Of a stretch of 54,094 bases of DNA, positions 42,538 to 52,855 are shown piece by piece. Origin of the DNA: Beijerinckiaceae bacterium. Lineage in GTDB: Bacteria > Pseudomonadota > Alphaproteobacteria > Rhizobiales > Beijerinckiaceae. Position 1 is the stretch's first letter; every line of letters starts with the position of its first letter. The DNA lies in contig JAIETL010000018.1 in assembly GCA_019745195.1 (NCBI GenBank), positions 1 to 54,094 on the forward strand, read 5' to 3'. The position numbers and the translations under genes were made by a program. Below the pieces are notes generated by a model. It was not told the DNA's origin. It saw only the letters and a list, made by a program, of their open reading frames with translations, and made no database searches.

Positions 42538-42568
42538 GCTGCGCGTCTTTCTGACGGCGACGATGTGC

Positions 42569-42600
42569 GGGCGGCCTCTGTGCCGCCCCTTTGCGTTTTG
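42569..42600 (+). terminator. Intrinsic terminator of recA
   Basis: GGGCGGC, loop CTCTGT, GCCGCCC followed by CTTTGCGTTTTG, 32 bp after the recA stop. The T-run is interrupted but the stem is strong. Confidence 0.8.
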
Positions 42601-42724
42601 ACGCAAGGCGTTGCCCGGCGTCGTCCATCACGGGCTCTCTCGACAGCACGGGATCGCGTCACTAGAAACCCTGATGTCGCCGGGGTTTCCGGCTCAGGTC
42701 TAAGAAGCAGAGTCGAAGATTGCG

Positions 42725-45370
42725 ATGAGCGGCGTCAACCAGATCAGGTCCACCTTTCTCGACTACTTCAAGGGCCAAGGCCACGAGATCGTGTCGTCGA
42801 GCCCGCTCGTGCCGCGCAACGACCCGACTTTGATGTTCGCCAATTCCGGCATGGTCCAGTTCAAGAACGTCTTCACCGGCCAGGAGAAGCGCCCCTATGT
42901 GCGCGCCACGACCGCGCAGAAATGCGTCCGCGCCGGCGGCAAGCACAACGACCTCGACAATGTCGGCTACACCGCGCGCCATCACACCTTCTTCGAAATG
43001 CTGGGGAATTTCTCCTTCGGCGACTATTTCAAGGAACAGGCGATCGAGCACGCCTGGACGCTGGTCACGCGCGAGTACGGCCTGCCGAAGGAAAAGCTCA
43101 CAGTCACGGTCTATTCCGAGGACGACGAGGCGCATGGCCTGTGGAAGACGATCGCCGGCCTGACCGACAGCAGGATCATCCGCATCCCGACCTCGGACAA
43201 TTTCTGGCGCATGGGCGACACGGGTCCCTGCGGCCCCTGCTCGGAAATCTTTTACGACCATGGCGACCATATTCCCGGCGGCCCTCCGGGCTCTCCCGAT
43301 GAAGACGGCGACCGCTTCATCGAGATCTGGAACCTCGTCTTCATGCAGTATGAGGAGGCGGCAGGCGGCGTGCGCACGAACCTGCCGCGCCCCTCGATCG
43401 ACACCGGCATGGGGCTGGAGCGGATCGCGGCCGTGCTGCAAGGTACGCATGACAACTACCAGATCGACCTGTTCGCCGCGCTGATCCGCGCCATCGCCGA
43501 GATGACCTCGGTCGCGTCGGACGGCCCGATGAAGGCCAGCCATCGCGTCATCGCCGATCATCTGCGCTGCTCGGCTTTCCTGATCGCCGATGGCGTGCTG
43601 CCGTCGAACGAAGGCCGCGGCTATGTACTGCGCCGGATCATGCGGCGCGGCATGCGCCATGCTCAGCTTTTGGGCGCAAAGGACCCGCTGCTGCACCGTC
43701 TCGTGCCGGTGCTGACGCGCGAAATGGGCCAGGCCTATCCGGAGTTGTTGCGGGCCGAGGCGCTGATCTCCGAGACGCTGAAGCTGGAGGAGACGCGCTT
43801 CCGGACCACGCTGGCGCGCGGGCTTTCGCTGCTCGACGATGCCTCGCGCGATCTGACCTCCGGCCAAAGCCTCAAGGGCGAGGTCGCCTTCACGCTCTAC
43901 GACACCTATGGCTTCCCGCTCGACCTGACGCAGGATGCGCTGCGGGCGCGCGGCGTCTCGGTCGACACCGCCGGGTTCGACGCGGCGATGCAGCAACAGA
44001 AGGCCAAGGCGCGGGCCGCCTGGTCCGGCACGGGCGAGGCCGCGACCGAAAAGCTCTGGTTCCCGCTGCGCGACAAGGTCGGCGCCAGCGAATTCCTCGG
44101 CTACGACACCGAGACGGCCGAGGGTGTGATCACCGCGCTGATCCGCGACAATTCGGAGGTCGAGACGTTGAATGCCGGCGAGCGCGGCTTCGTCATCGTC
44201 AACCAGACGCCGTTTTATGGCGAGTCGGGCGGCCAGCTCGGCGACACCGGCCTCATCAAGGGGGCAGGCGCGCTTGCCGAGGTCGGCGATGTGCAGAAGA
44301 AGCTCGGCGACGTTTTCGCCCATGCCGTCACGGTCGGGGAAGGGTCGCTCAAGCGCGGCCAGCCGGTCGAACTGGTCGTTGATCACGCCCGCCGCTCGGC
44401 GATCCGCGCGAACCATTCGGCGACGCATCTCCTGCACGAGGCGCTGCGGCTCGTGCTTGGCGACCATGTCGCCCAAAAGGGCTCGCTGGTCTCTCCCGAT
44501 CGGCTGCGCTTCGATTTCTCGCATCCCAAGCCGATCTCCGATGAGGAACTGGTCCGCGTCGAGGACATCGCCAACGCGATAGTGCTGCGCAACGAGCCGG
44601 TGACGACGCGGCTGATGAGCGTCGACGACGCCATCGCGTCGGGCGCGCGCGCGCTGTTCGGCGAGAAATACGGCGACGAGGTTCGCGTCGTGGCGATGGG
44701 TACGCGCGAGGAGGACGGAAAGGCCTTCTCGATCGAGCTTTGCGGCGGCACCCATGCGAGCCGCACTGGCGATATCGGCCTCGTCAGCGTGGTGGGCGAG
44801 AGCGCCGTGGCGGCGGGCGTGCGTCGGCTGGAGGCGATGACGGGCGCGGCTGCGCGTCGTGAACTCAACACGGCGAACCGCCGCCTCGACAGCCTCGCCG
44901 GCCTGCTCAAGGTTCCGGCCGGTGAGGCCGAGGCGCGGCTGGCTGCGCTGATCGAGGAGCGACGCAAGCTCGACCGGGAGCTGACCGAGGCGCGCAAGAA
45001 GCTCGCCATGGGTGCGGGCGGCGCATCGGAAGACCCTGTGCGGGAGATCGCCGGCGTGAAGCTAATGGCGCGCGCCGTCACCGGCGTCGAGATGAAGGAT
45101 CTGAAGAGCCTGGTCGACGAGGCCAAGGCGCGGATCGGCTCCGGCGTCGCCGCGATCGTCGGCGTCACTGACGACGGCAAGGCCGGCGTCGTCGTCGGCG
45201 TCACGCCGGACATGACGGAGCGCTTCGACGCTGTCGCGCTGGTCCGCGCGGCGTCGGAACAGCTCGGCGGCAAGGGCGGCGGCGGGCGGCGCGATATGGC
45301 GCAGGCCGGCGGCCCCGATGGAGAGAAGGCTCAAGCCGCGCTGGACGCCGTCGCCGCGGCGATGGGCTGA
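42725..45370 (+). CDS. alaS: Alanine-tRNA ligase
   Basis: An 881-residue alanyl-tRNA synthetase with all domains: catalytic core ([67 protein letters not shown]), editing domain ([12 protein letters not shown] near residue 560, and the zinc motif [13 protein letters not shown] near residue 670), and a C-terminal DHHA1-type region ending [15 protein letters not shown]. It charges tRNA-Ala in the cytoplasm. The ATG is at 42725 with only a weak ribosome site. The order icd, recA, alaS fits other Hyphomicrobiales. Confidence 0.98.
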   Translation: MSGVNQIRSTFLDYFKGQGHEIVSSSPLVPRNDPTLMFANSGMVQFKNVFTGQEKRPYVRATTAQKCVRAGGKHNDLDNVGYTARHHTFFEMLGNFSFGDYFKEQAIEHAWTLVTREYGLPKEKLTVTVYSEDDEAHGLWKTIAGLTDSRIIRIPTSDNFWRMGDTGPCGPCSEIFYDHGDHIPGGPPGSPDEDGDRFIEIWNLVFMQYEEAAGGVRTNLPRPSIDTGMGLERIAAVLQGTHDNYQIDLFAALIRAIAEMTSVASDGPMKASHRVIADHLRCSAFLIADGVLPSNEGRGYVLRRIMRRGMRHAQLLGAKDPLLHRLVPVLTREMGQAYPELLRAEALISETLKLEETRFRTTLARGLSLLDDASRDLTSGQSLKGEVAFTLYDTYGFPLDLTQDALRARGVSVDTAGFDAAMQQQKAKARAAWSGTGEAATEKLWFPLRDKVGASEFLGYDTETAEGVITALIRDNSEVETLNAGERGFVIVNQTPFYGESGGQLGDTGLIKGAGALAEVGDVQKKLGDVFAHAVTVGEGSLKRGQPVELVVDHARRSAIRANHSATHLLHEALRLVLGDHVAQKGSLVSPDRLRFDFSHPKPISDEELVRVEDIANAIVLRNEPVTTRLMSVDDAIASGARALFGEKYGDEVRVVAMGTREEDGKAFSIELCGGTHASRTGDIGLVSVVGESAVAAGVRRLEAMTGAAARRELNTANRRLDSLAGLLKVPAGEAEARLAALIEERRKLDRELTEARKKLAMGAGGASEDPVREIAGVKLMARAVTGVEMKDLKSLVDEAKARIGSGVAAIVGVTDDGKAGVVVGVTPDMTERFDAVALVRAASEQLGGKGGGGRRDMAQAGGPDGEKAQAALDAVAAAMG

Positions 45371-45376
45371 GCCGCC

Positions 45377-46540
45377 ATGGCCGTCTCCATACCCCAGGCG
45401 GTGTGGCGGCGGCGGGTTCATCTCTGGCTCGATCATGGCGCGGGCGACGATCTCGTCGCGCTGCTGCTGCATCGCGGCCTTGTCCTCCTGATCTGCGCCA
45501 ATGTGCTGGCGATCGTGCTGGAATCGGTGCCGTCGCTGGAGCAGCGCTACGGCCGCGGCTTCCAGCTCCTGGAGGTGGTCTCGCTCGCGGTGTTCTCTGC
45601 CGAATATGTCGTCAGACTCTGGACCGCGCCTGAGCATGCGCGCTACCGGGCGCTGTCTCCCGGTCGGGCGCGTCTTGCCTATGCCGCCTCCTGGCCGGCG
45701 ATCATCGACCTGTTCGCGACCTTGCCGTTGCTTGTCGGCCTGCTTGGCTTCGGTGAGTTGAAGGTTCTGCTGCTGCTGAGGTTGCTCCGCTTCTTCAAGC
45801 TCGGGCGCTATTCGCCGGGCATGGCCTCGCTGGGCGCCGCGCTGGTCGCCGAGCGCAAGGCCTTGTTCGCCTGCTTCGTCATCCTGATGGGGGTGATGCT
45901 GATGGCGGCGAGCGCGATGCATCTGGTCGAGCATGAGGCGCAGCCCGACAAGTTCGGCACGATTCCGGACGCGATGTGGTGGGCGATCATCACGCTGACC
46001 ACGGTCGGCTATGGCGACGTCTTTCCCACGACCGCGCCGGGCAAGGCGGTCGCAGCGGTCACAGCCGTGCTCGGCCTCGTCATGCTGGCGCTGCCGGTCG
46101 GCATCGTCGCCACCGCCTTCGCGCAGGAAATCCATCGCCGCGAGTTCGTGGTGACCTGGAGCATGATCGCGCGCGTGCCGCTGTTTGGCGGGCTCGACGC
46201 CTCGGAAATAGCAGAGGTGATGCAATTTTTGCGGGCGAAGACGGTGCGCAACGGCACGGTCGTGATGCAGCCGAGCGAACCCGGTCAGGCGCTTTACTTC
46301 ATCGCCAGCGGCGAGGTCGAGGTTGGTCTGAGCGACGGGAGCAAGCGCCTCGACGAAGGGCATTTCTTCGGCGAGGTCAGGCTCGACGACCTTTGCGTGG
46401 CGAGCCATTCGCCCTGTCCGCATTCGGCGGTGGCGACCGCGCCGAGCAAATTGCTTGTGCTTGATCCGATCGATTTTCGCGCGCTCGCCTCGCGCAATCC
46501 CAAGCTGGCGGCGCGTATCCGGGCGTTGGCGCAGGCATGA
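45377..46540 (+). CDS. Voltage-gated K+ channel with degenerate cyclic-nucleotide-binding domain (MloK1-like)
   Basis: A 387-residue channel subunit: six membrane helices with an S4-like segment (LLLLRLLRFFKLGRYSPG) and the selectivity filter TTVGYGD near residue 208, then a C-terminal cNMP-binding fold (FGGLDASEIAEVMQFLRAKTVRNGTVVMQPSEPGQALYFIASGEVEVGLSDGSK). Its layout resembles MloK1 of Mesorhizobium loti. The phosphate-binding cassette, normally FGE-x-A-L-x7-PRSATV, is altered: after FFGE comes a longer loop and PHSAVATA, so the key arginine is histidine. Ligand gating may be lost. It starts 6 bp after alaS and overlaps the next gene by 4 bp. Confidence 0.85.
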   Translation: MAVSIPQAVWRRRVHLWLDHGAGDDLVALLLHRGLVLLICANVLAIVLESVPSLEQRYGRGFQLLEVVSLAVFSAEYVVRLWTAPEHARYRALSPGRARLAYAASWPAIIDLFATLPLLVGLLGFGELKVLLLLRLLRFFKLGRYSPGMASLGAALVAERKALFACFVILMGVMLMAASAMHLVEHEAQPDKFGTIPDAMWWAIITLTTVGYGDVFPTTAPGKAVAAVTAVLGLVMLALPVGIVATAFAQEIHRREFVVTWSMIARVPLFGGLDASEIAEVMQFLRAKTVRNGTVVMQPSEPGQALYFIASGEVEVGLSDGSKRLDEGHFFGEVRLDDLCVASHSPCPHSAVATAPSKLLVLDPIDFRALASRNPKLAARIRALAQA

Positions 46541-47154
46541 AGCGGCGGCGGTTTCTCGTGCTGGCGGCGCTTATCGCGCCTGCCGGTCTCGCTTCGCAGC
46601 CGCGTCCCGCGCCGCAGGCAGGGCCGTCGCTCTCGGCCTCGCGCAGCATGATGGCGGGCTCGGTGCTGAGCGTGTCGCTGCTGAATGCGCCGGCCGGTGC
46701 GAGGGTCGCGATCGCGCGGCCGGGCGATCCCGCGACATCGGCGATCGTCGTCGTCGAACCCAGAGCGGGGCAGGCCAGCCTCCCCGTTCCCGGGGTGGCT
46801 GGCGCTTACGAATTGCGGCTCGCGGCGGGCCGCAGCGACGCGCCCGACATCCTGTTTCGTCAGCCGCTGGCGACGACCGAGCCGAGCGCCACGCTGTCGG
46901 CTCCCGAGCGGGTGGGGCGCGGCGCGAGCTTCCCTGCGCGCGGGATCGGCCCCAATGGCGTGCAGGACCGCGTCGTGCTGGTGTCTCCCGACGCCCCGCC
47001 CGAGGCGATCGGGCCGGTCTTCTTCCCCATCGAGAATGTCGAGGCGGTGCTGGAGGCGCCGGAGCGGGAAGGGGCCTATGAATTGCGCTATGTGATGGAC
47101 GCGCCGGTCAGCGGGGCGCGCGTGCTGGCGCGCAGGGCCGTCATCGTCGAATAG
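46537..47154 (+). CDS. Exported protein of unknown function with Ig-like folds
   Basis: A 205-residue protein with a signal sequence that starts with a twin-arginine-like run (MKRRRFLVLAALIAPAGLA). The rest looks like two beta-sandwich repeats: AGSVLSVSLLNAPAGARVAI...VPGVAGAYELRLAAG and APERVGRGASFPARGIGPN...EREGAYELRYVMDAPVSGARVLARRAVIVE. The same GAYELRYV-x-n-VLARRPI pattern occurs as a C-terminal domain in some VWA-domain proteins. Its ATG overlaps the channel stop (ATGA). It converges on cckA with a 12-bp gap. Function unknown. Confidence 0.65.
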   Translation: MKRRRFLVLAALIAPAGLASQPRPAPQAGPSLSASRSMMAGSVLSVSLLNAPAGARVAIARPGDPATSAIVVVEPRAGQASLPVPGVAGAYELRLAAGRSDAPDILFRQPLATTEPSATLSAPERVGRGASFPARGIGPNGVQDRVVLVSPDAPPEAIGPVFFPIENVEAVLEAPEREGAYELRYVMDAPVSGARVLARRAVIVE

Positions 47155-47166
47155 GCTCGCGTGGCC

Positions 47167-49695
47167 TCAGGCCATCGCCGCCTTCACCGTCTCCATGAGC
47201 TGCTTCATGGTGAAGGGTTTCGGCAGGAAGTGGAAATCCTCGCCCTCGGGCAGGTTCTTGCGGAAAGCCTCCTCGGCGTAGCCGGAGACGAAGACGACCT
47301 TGGTGGCGGGGTTGCGCTGGCGCAATTCGCCGAGCAGCGTCGGGCCGTCCATTTCGGGCATCACCACGTCGGACACGACGAGGTCGATCTTGCCGTCCTG
47401 CTGCAGGAAGATGTCGAGCGCCTCGACGCCGGACGCCGCCTCGTGGACGGTGTAGCCGCGCGAGACCAGCATGCGGGCGTTGAGCGCGCGCACCGCGTCC
47501 TCGTCCTCGACCAGCAGGATGACGCCTGCGCCGGTATGGTCGGCGGCGAGTTTCTTCGGCGCTTCCCTGGCGGCGCGCTCGGCGGCGATGTCCTCTTCCG
47601 TCGGAGTGTAGCGCGGCAGGAAGATCAGGAAGGTCGTGCCCTGGCCGACGACGGATTCGCAGAAGACGAAGCCGCCGGTCTGCTTGACGATGCCGTAGAC
47701 CATGGAAAGGCCGAGCCCCGTGCCCTTGCCGACCTCCTTGGTGGTGAAGAACGGCTCGAAGATCTTGTTGAGATGCTCCGGCGAGATGCCGGTGCCGCTG
47801 TCGGCGATCTCCAGCAGCACATAATCGTCCGGCGGCAGGGCCTGCTGGCCGAAGCGCGCGCAGTCGCCCGCCTCGACGTTCTGCGTGCGGACCGAGAGCT
47901 TGCCGCCATTGGGCATGGCGTCCCGGGCGTTGACGGCGAGATTGACGATGACCTGTTCGAGCTGGCCGAGATCGGCCTTGACCGGCCAGAGATCGCGGCC
48001 CTGCCGGACATCGAGCGTCACCTTGTCGGCGACGACGCGCTTCAGCATCAGCGAGAGGTCCGACAGCACGTCGCCGAGTTCGAGCACCTGCGGGCGCAGC
48101 GTCTGGCGGCGCGAGAAGGCGAGCAACTGCCTGACCAGCGCGGCGGCGCGGTAGGCGTTCTGCTTGATCTGCATGATGTCGGGGAAGGACGGGTCGGTCG
48201 GCCGGTGGCTGGCGAGCAGAAACTCCGACGCGTTGATGATGACCTGCAGCACGTTGTTGAAGTCGTGCGCGATGCCGCCCGCGAGCTGGCCGACGGCCTG
48301 CATCTTGCCGGCCTGGTCCATATTGTCCTTGAGCTTGCGCTCGTCGGTGGTCTCCAGCGCGTAGATGATGGCGCGTTCGCCGTCGCCGTCTTCGCCGGCC
48401 GCCACGGGCGCGATGTAGAGCCTGGCCGAGCGGCCGTCCTCCCCTGAGAGGGTGACGTCGAGCGGGGCGGTGTCCGCGCCGCTTTCCATGGCGCTGGTCA
48501 GAGCCCGGTCGAGCGCGCCGCCGCCCGGCTGCACCAGATCCTGGATCGTCGAGGGCTGCTGCGAGCCTTGCGTCAGCCGGGTGAAGGCCGCGTTGGAGCG
48601 CAGGATCGCACCGGCCTTGTCCACGGTCGCGATCGCCATCGGCGTCGAATGGAAGAAGCGCGCGAAGCGCACCTCGGCGTCGCTGCCGCGATCGACCCCC
48701 GCCTCGCCCGCTGTCCGGTTCAGGACGAGCGTGCGCGAGGGGCCGGCGCGGCCGTCGCTGCCGAAGGCGACCTGATGGTGCAGCCTGACCGGCAGGGACT
48801 GGCCGTTGCGGCGCTTGAGATCGACGTCGAGCACCTCGATGCGGACATCGCCGGGCTGGCCGCGAATGGCCTGCACGAGGGCGGCCGCATTGGGCGTGGC
48901 GATGTCGTCGAGGTTCAACCCGCCGGAGCCGAAGCGGGCGAGGTCGAAATCGAGCCAGCCCGAGAGCGTGGCGTTGAGATAGGAGACCTCGCCATCGGCG
49001 TCGATCGAGAGGAAGCCGGCCGGCGCGTGGTCGAGATAGTCGATCGCGTGCTGGAGTTCCTGGAAGGCGTTCTCCTGACGCTCGCGCTCGGGCGTCACGT
49101 CGGCGACGCTCCAGAGCAGGGCCGGGCGGCCGTCGCGCTTCAGCCCCGAGACGCGCACACGATACCAGCCGACGCCGCCGCGCCCGCTCAGCGCCGGCTC
49201 CAGCCTGATCTCCTCGACAAGCCGGCGCTGCTCGCGCGAGGCGGTGGCAAGCCGGTAGATCGCCTCGGAAACCTCGGCGCGGCCGGTGAACAGCCGCTCG
49301 ACCGGCCGTATGTCGCTCGCGCCGCGCGCGCCGGCGAGCGTCAGATAGGCCTCGTTGGCGTAGACGATGCGGTTCTCGCCCTCGGTCACGACGATGCCGT
49401 CCTCGGCGGTGTCGACGATCGCCTTGGTCAGGTCGTTGCGGGCGGCGCGGCCGGAGAACTGGATCAGGCCGATCGCGAAGGCGAACAGCCCGAACACGCC
49501 GATCACCGAAAGCAGAGCCAGCAGCCCGAGGATCAGCGGCTGCGCCCATTCATTGGCGATGAAGCCGAGCGCGATCGCGGCGCCGACCAGCAGCCCCGCC
49601 ACGAGCAGGATGACGCCGACATGGCCGGGTTTGTCCGAGCGATCGATCGCGGTGGTCACTGTCGCTCCGCTCATTGCGGTCTGGTCCGTTTCCAT
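47167..49695 (-). CDS. cckA: Cell-cycle hybrid histidine kinase CckA
   Basis: An ~842-residue hybrid kinase: two N-terminal membrane helices, three PAS-like segments, a dimerisation domain with the phosphorylated histidine in [14 protein letters not shown] (~residue 476), an ATPase domain ([44 protein letters not shown]), and a receiver domain with the aspartate in [12 protein letters not shown] (~773). This is the CckA architecture, which phosphorylates ChpT and through it CtrA and CpdR. ATG 49695 and ATG 49674 are both possible starts. It follows flhB by 55 bp on the same strand, at the end of an operon whose promoter region has a CtrA box. Confidence 0.92.
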   Translation of the reverse strand: METDQTAMSGATVTTAIDRSDKPGHVGVILLVAGLLVGAAIALGFIANEWAQPLILGLLALLSVIGVFGLFAFAIGLIQFSGRAARNDLTKAIVDTAEDGIVVTEGENRIVYANEAYLTLAGARGASDIRPVERLFTGRAEVSEAIYRLATASREQRRLVEEIRLEPALSGRGGVGWYRVRVSGLKRDGRPALLWSVADVTPERERQENAFQELQHAIDYLDHAPAGFLSIDADGEVSYLNATLSGWLDFDLARFGSGGLNLDDIATPNAAALVQAIRGQPGDVRIEVLDVDLKRRNGQSLPVRLHHQVAFGSDGRAGPSRTLVLNRTAGEAGVDRGSDAEVRFARFFHSTPMAIATVDKAGAILRSNAAFTRLTQGSQQPSTIQDLVQPGGGALDRALTSAMESGADTAPLDVTLSGEDGRSARLYIAPVAAGEDGDGERAIIYALETTDERKLKDNMDQAGKMQAVGQLAGGIAHDFNNVLQVIINASEFLLASHRPTDPSFPDIMQIKQNAYRAAALVRQLLAFSRRQTLRPQVLELGDVLSDLSLMLKRVVADKVTLDVRQGRDLWPVKADLGQLEQVIVNLAVNARDAMPNGGKLSVRTQNVEAGDCARFGQQALPPDDYVLLEIADSGTGISPEHLNKIFEPFFTTKEVGKGTGLGLSMVYGIVKQTGGFVFCESVVGQGTTFLIFLPRYTPTEEDIAAERAAREAPKKLAADHTGAGVILLVEDEDAVRALNARMLVSRGYTVHEAASGVEALDIFLQQDGKIDLVVSDVVMPEMDGPTLLGELRQRNPATKVVFVSGYAEEAFRKNLPEGEDFHFLPKPFTMKQLMETVKAAMA

Positions 49696-49750
49696 GCGGT
49701 CGCGCGCCGGCCGTCGGGGCCGCATGCGGACGCGATATCCGTCATGCGAG

Positions 49751-50818
49751 TTAGGCGCGGCGGCCCTTGAGGCGCAAGACGTAACCGATCACTTCCGCGA
49801 CGGCCTTGTAGTGTTCGACAGGAATTTCGTCGTCGATCTCGACGCTGGCGTAGAGCGCGCGCGCCAGCGGCACGTTCTCGACGATGGGCACGCGGTGCTC
49901 GCCGGCCACTTCCCTGATCTTCAGCGCCACCGCATCGACGCCCTTGGCGAGGCAGAGCGGGGCGGCCATGCCGGGCTCGTATTGAAGGGCCACCGCATAG
50001 TGGGTCGGGTTGGTGACGATCACGGTCGCCTTGGGGACATTGGCCATCATGCGCTTGCGGACGCGCTGGGCGCGGAGCTGGCGCAGCTTGGCCTTGACCT
50101 CGGGGTTGCCCTCCGAGTTCTTGTACTCGTCCTTGAGCTCCTGCTTGGTCATCTTCTGGCGCTGGTGCCAGGAATAGCGCTGATAGCCGAAATCGCCGAT
50201 CGCGACGATCGCGAAGAGGGCGAGCGCGCTCGCCAAGAGCTTGATCGTCAGCGCCAGCGTCGCAGGCAGGATCGCCTGCACATTCATCTGGGCGAAGGCC
50301 TCGAGCCGGTCATGCTCGTTCCAGAGCGTGATCCAGAGAACGACGCCGACGAGCCCGGTCTTGGCCAGGCCCTTGGCGAAGTTGACCCAGGCCTCCTTGC
50401 CGAAGATGCGCTTGGCCCCGGCCATGGGCGAGATGCGGCTGAACTTCGGCGTCATCGGCTCGAAGGTCCAGAGCGGCTTGTGCTGGATCAACGCACCGGC
50501 GAGACCGGCGCAGAGGATGAAGCCGAAGGGCAGGCCGAGCGCCATGAAGCCGGTGACGATGCCCTTCTGGGTCACGGCGGTGAAGCCCGCCGCATCGGCC
50601 GGCACCTGATGGGCGTTCATCAGGAAAGAGCGCAGCGAGAGCGCCGCTTCCCGGGTCGACCAGCCGGCCGCGACCAGCAGCGACAGTGTCAGGCCGCAAA
50701 GCACGAAGAAGGTGCCGATCTCCTGCGATTTGGCGACGTCGCCCTTCTCGATCGCCTGGTCCAGCTTTCGCTGCGTCGGCTCTTCTGTTCTGTCTTCCTT
50801 GTCGGCTTCCTCTGACAT
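49751..50818 (-). CDS. flhB: Flagellar export gate protein FlhB
   Basis: A 355-residue FlhB. The N-terminus has EEADKEDRTEEPTQRKLDQAIEKGDVAKSQEIG, four membrane helices follow, and the cytoplasmic domain contains the autocleavage site NPTH near residue 270 (TVIVTNPTHYAVALQYEPG). It switches the export apparatus from hook to filament substrates. It lies 7 bp from fliR and upstream of cckA on the same strand. Confidence 0.96.
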   Translation of the reverse strand: MSEEADKEDRTEEPTQRKLDQAIEKGDVAKSQEIGTFFVLCGLTLSLLVAAGWSTREAALSLRSFLMNAHQVPADAAGFTAVTQKGIVTGFMALGLPFGFILCAGLAGALIQHKPLWTFEPMTPKFSRISPMAGAKRIFGKEAWVNFAKGLAKTGLVGVVLWITLWNEHDRLEAFAQMNVQAILPATLALTIKLLASALALFAIVAIGDFGYQRYSWHQRQKMTKQELKDEYKNSEGNPEVKAKLRQLRAQRVRKRMMANVPKATVIVTNPTHYAVALQYEPGMAAPLCLAKGVDAVALKIREVAGEHRVPIVENVPLARALYASVEIDDEIPVEHYKAVAEVIGYVLRLKGRRA

Positions 50819-50825
50819 CGCCGCC

Positions 50826-51590
50826 TCAGCCGCCTGTCAGCTGGCGCAGGAAGCCGCCGAGATTGTCGAGGAAGACGCTCATCATCACGCCGATGACCGC
50901 GAGCAGGACCAGCATGCCGCCGAGGATCGAGGCCGGGATGGCGAGGAAGAAGACCTGAAGCTGCGGCATCATCCGCGCCAGCACGCCGAGCCCGATATTG
51001 AAGAGCAGTCCGAAGACGACGAAGGGCGCGGCGATCTGCACGGCCAGCGCGAACCCTTGCGTCACGGCGCGGATCGCCAGTTGCACCATGTCGCTCATCT
51101 CCGGCAGGCCGCCCGGCGGTAGCATGCGGTAGCTCTCATGCATCGCCGCGATCGAGACATGGTGCAGGTCCGAGGTCAGGATCAGCGTGATGCCGAGCAT
51201 GGTCAGCAGATTGCCGATGGAGGGGTTCTGCAGCCCGCCCGTCGGATCCACCGTCATGGCGAAGCCGAGGCCCATGGTCTGCGCGACGATGACGCCGGCC
51301 GTCTGCAGCGCCGCCATCAGCATGCGCACGCAGACGCCGATCGAGAGCCCGATCAGGATTTCGCTGATCAGCAGCGTGACGAGGCCAGCCGTCTCTGTCG
51401 GCAGCGTGATCAGCGGACGCGCCATCGGCGTGATCATCAGCGCGATGAAAAAGGCGAGCGAAAGCCGCCCGCGCGACATGATGAAGCGTTCGCCGATGCC
51501 CGGCATCAGCATGACCAGCGTCCCGATGCGCGCGAAGACGAGCACGAAGACCGTGCTGATCTCGGGCAGCAGGGGGATCTGGATCTGCAT
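50826..51590 (-). CDS. fliR: Flagellar export gate protein FliR
   Basis: A 254-residue membrane protein with the FliR pattern: TVFVLVFARIGTLVMLMPGIGERFIMSRGRLSLAFFIALMITP, then GVIVAQTMGLGFAMTVDPTGGLQNPSIGNLLTMLGITLILTSDLHHVSIAAMHESYRMLPPGG. It forms the export gate with FliP and FliQ. ATG 51590 is preferred; the open frame upstream has no homology. It lies between fliQ and flhB. Confidence 0.95.
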   Translation of the reverse strand: MQIQIPLLPEISTVFVLVFARIGTLVMLMPGIGERFIMSRGRLSLAFFIALMITPMARPLITLPTETAGLVTLLISEILIGLSIGVCVRMLMAALQTAGVIVAQTMGLGFAMTVDPTGGLQNPSIGNLLTMLGITLILTSDLHHVSIAAMHESYRMLPPGGLPEMSDMVQLAIRAVTQGFALAVQIAAPFVVFGLLFNIGLGVLARMMPQLQVFFLAIPASILGGMLVLLAVIGVMMSVFLDNLGGFLRQLTGG

Positions 51591-51670
51591 CCGGTCGCGC
51601 CGACCTTCCCGCCAGCCTGTCACCGGCCGGCCGCCGCCCATGCAAAGGGCCAGGCATGGCGGCGCGGGGA

Positions 51671-51937
51671 TCATTCGCCCGTGGCGATTCGGACGGCGAT
51701 CCGTCCCATATAACCCGCCAGCGCGTCTCCCATGAACGGAAGAAACAGCATCAGCGCCGCGAAGGTGGCCAGAATCTTCGGGACATAGACCAGCGTCTGC
51801 TCCTGGATCTGCGTCAGCGCCTGGATCAGCGAGACGACGAGGCCCACCGCCAGCGCCACGATCATCAGCGGGCCGCCCGCCTTGAGGAAGACGACGATGC
51901 CGTCGCGGGCGACGTCTAGGATGGCTCCGGAGGTCAT
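51671..51937 (-). CDS. fliQ: Flagellar export gate protein FliQ
   Basis: An 88-residue protein with two membrane helices: ARDGIVVFLKAGGPLMIVALAVGLVVSLIQALTQIQEQTLVYVPKILATFAALMLFLPFMG, matching FliQ throughout. Four copies join the FliPQR gate. It is 80 bp upstream of fliR; a long palindromic repeat separates it from fliE. Confidence 0.94.
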   Translation of the reverse strand: MTSGAILDVARDGIVVFLKAGGPLMIVALAVGLVVSLIQALTQIQEQTLVYVPKILATFAALMLFLPFMGDALAGYMGRIAVRIATGE

Positions 51938-51977
51938 GATCTAAAGTCCTGTCTTACAAGGCTGCTGCAACTCACAG

Positions 51978-52080
51978 CCCTCATCCTGAGGAGCGGCCTT
52001 CAGGCCGCGTCTCGAAGGATGATCCAGAGCGCGCTGGAGCATCCTTCGAGACGCCGCTGCGCGGCTCCTCAGGATGAGGG
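51978..52080. repeat. Long palindromic repeat inside the flagellar operon
   Basis: A 103-bp inverted repeat whose outer arms (CCCTCATCCTGAGGAGC and its complement) are 17 bp and perfect and whose inner arms (GCGTCTCGAAGGATG and its complement) are 15 bp and perfect, with imperfect segments between. This is the CTCATCCTGAGGAGC-type dispersed repeat of alphaproteobacteria. It lies between fliE and fliQ, 10 bp after the fliE stop, and would form a very stable hairpin in the operon mRNA. Confidence 0.85.
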
Positions 52081-52090
52081 CTCGTTATCG

Positions 52091-52414
52091 TCACACCTGC
52101 ATCCGCATGATTTCCTCATAGGCCGCGATGACGCGGTCGCGCACCGCGACCAGCGTCTCGATGGCGGCCTCGCTCTCGGCCACCGCGGTGACGACATCGA
52201 CGACATCGGCGCGGCCGGCGGCGACATTGGCGGTCTGCGCATCGGCCTTGCGGCCGGCGTCGGCGGTCGCCTCCAGCGCCTTCCCGACCATCGCCTGGAA
52301 GTCGACGCCGCCTGCGCCCATTCCCGCCGAGAGCGGCTTCTTCATCAGGCTGCCCGCGCCCATCCCCTGGGTCGAGGCGTAGGCGCCGGCGGCGGCGAAG
52401 CTGGGAATGGCCAT
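52091..52414 (-). CDS. fliE: Flagellar hook-basal body protein FliE
   Basis: A 107-residue protein with the FliE tail: VDFQAMVGKALEATADAGRKADAQTANVAAGRADVVDVVTAVAESEAAIETLVAVRDRVIAAYEEIMRMQV. FliE links the MS ring to the rod. It is 28 bp downstream of flgC, with the usual order flgB-flgC-fliE. Confidence 0.93.
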   Translation of the reverse strand: MAIPSFAAAGAYASTQGMGAGSLMKKPLSAGMGAGGVDFQAMVGKALEATADAGRKADAQTANVAAGRADVVDVVTAVAESEAAIETLVAVRDRVIAAYEEIMRMQV

Positions 52415-52442
52415 GGCGTGTCGTTCCTCTTAAGCGCCGCGC

Positions 52443-52853
52443 TCAGACGCGCAGGATGTCGATGGTGCGCTGGAGCATGCGGCGCGAGGACGAGATCACG
52501 TTGAGGTTGGCCTCGTAACTGCGCTGCGCCTCGCGCATGTCGGTCGCCTCGACCAAAGAATTGACGTTGGGCATGCGGACATTGCCGGCGGCATCCGCCA
52601 CCGGGTTGCCGGGGTCGTATTTGGCGCGGAAGGCGCTCTGGTCGCGCTGCACGCGGCCGAGGCTCACGACCTGCGCCTCCAGTTCGCGGTCGACATGGCG
52701 CTGGAAGGTCGGGATCTTGCGGCGATAGGGCTCCGCGCCGGCGCGGTCTGGTCCCGAATCGGCGTTGGCGAGGTTCTCGGCGATGACGCGCATGCGGCCG
52801 GACTGGCTGCGCAGGCCCGATGCGGCCACCGCGATGCTCTTGAGCAGGTCCAT
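52443..52853 (-). CDS. flgC: Flagellar proximal rod protein FlgC
   Basis: A 136-residue rod protein: LLKSIAVAASGLRSQSGRMRVIAENLANADS at the N-terminus (rod motif), PNVNSLVEATDMREAQRSYEANLNVISSSRRMLQRTIDILRV at the C-terminus. It polymerises in the periplasmic rod. It starts 2 bp after flgB stops. Confidence 0.95.
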   Translation of the reverse strand: MDLLKSIAVAASGLRSQSGRMRVIAENLANADSGPDRAGAEPYRRKIPTFQRHVDRELEAQVVSLGRVQRDQSAFRAKYDPGNPVADAAGNVRMPNVNSLVEATDMREAQRSYEANLNVISSSRRMLQRTIDILRV

Positions 52854-52855
52854 GG

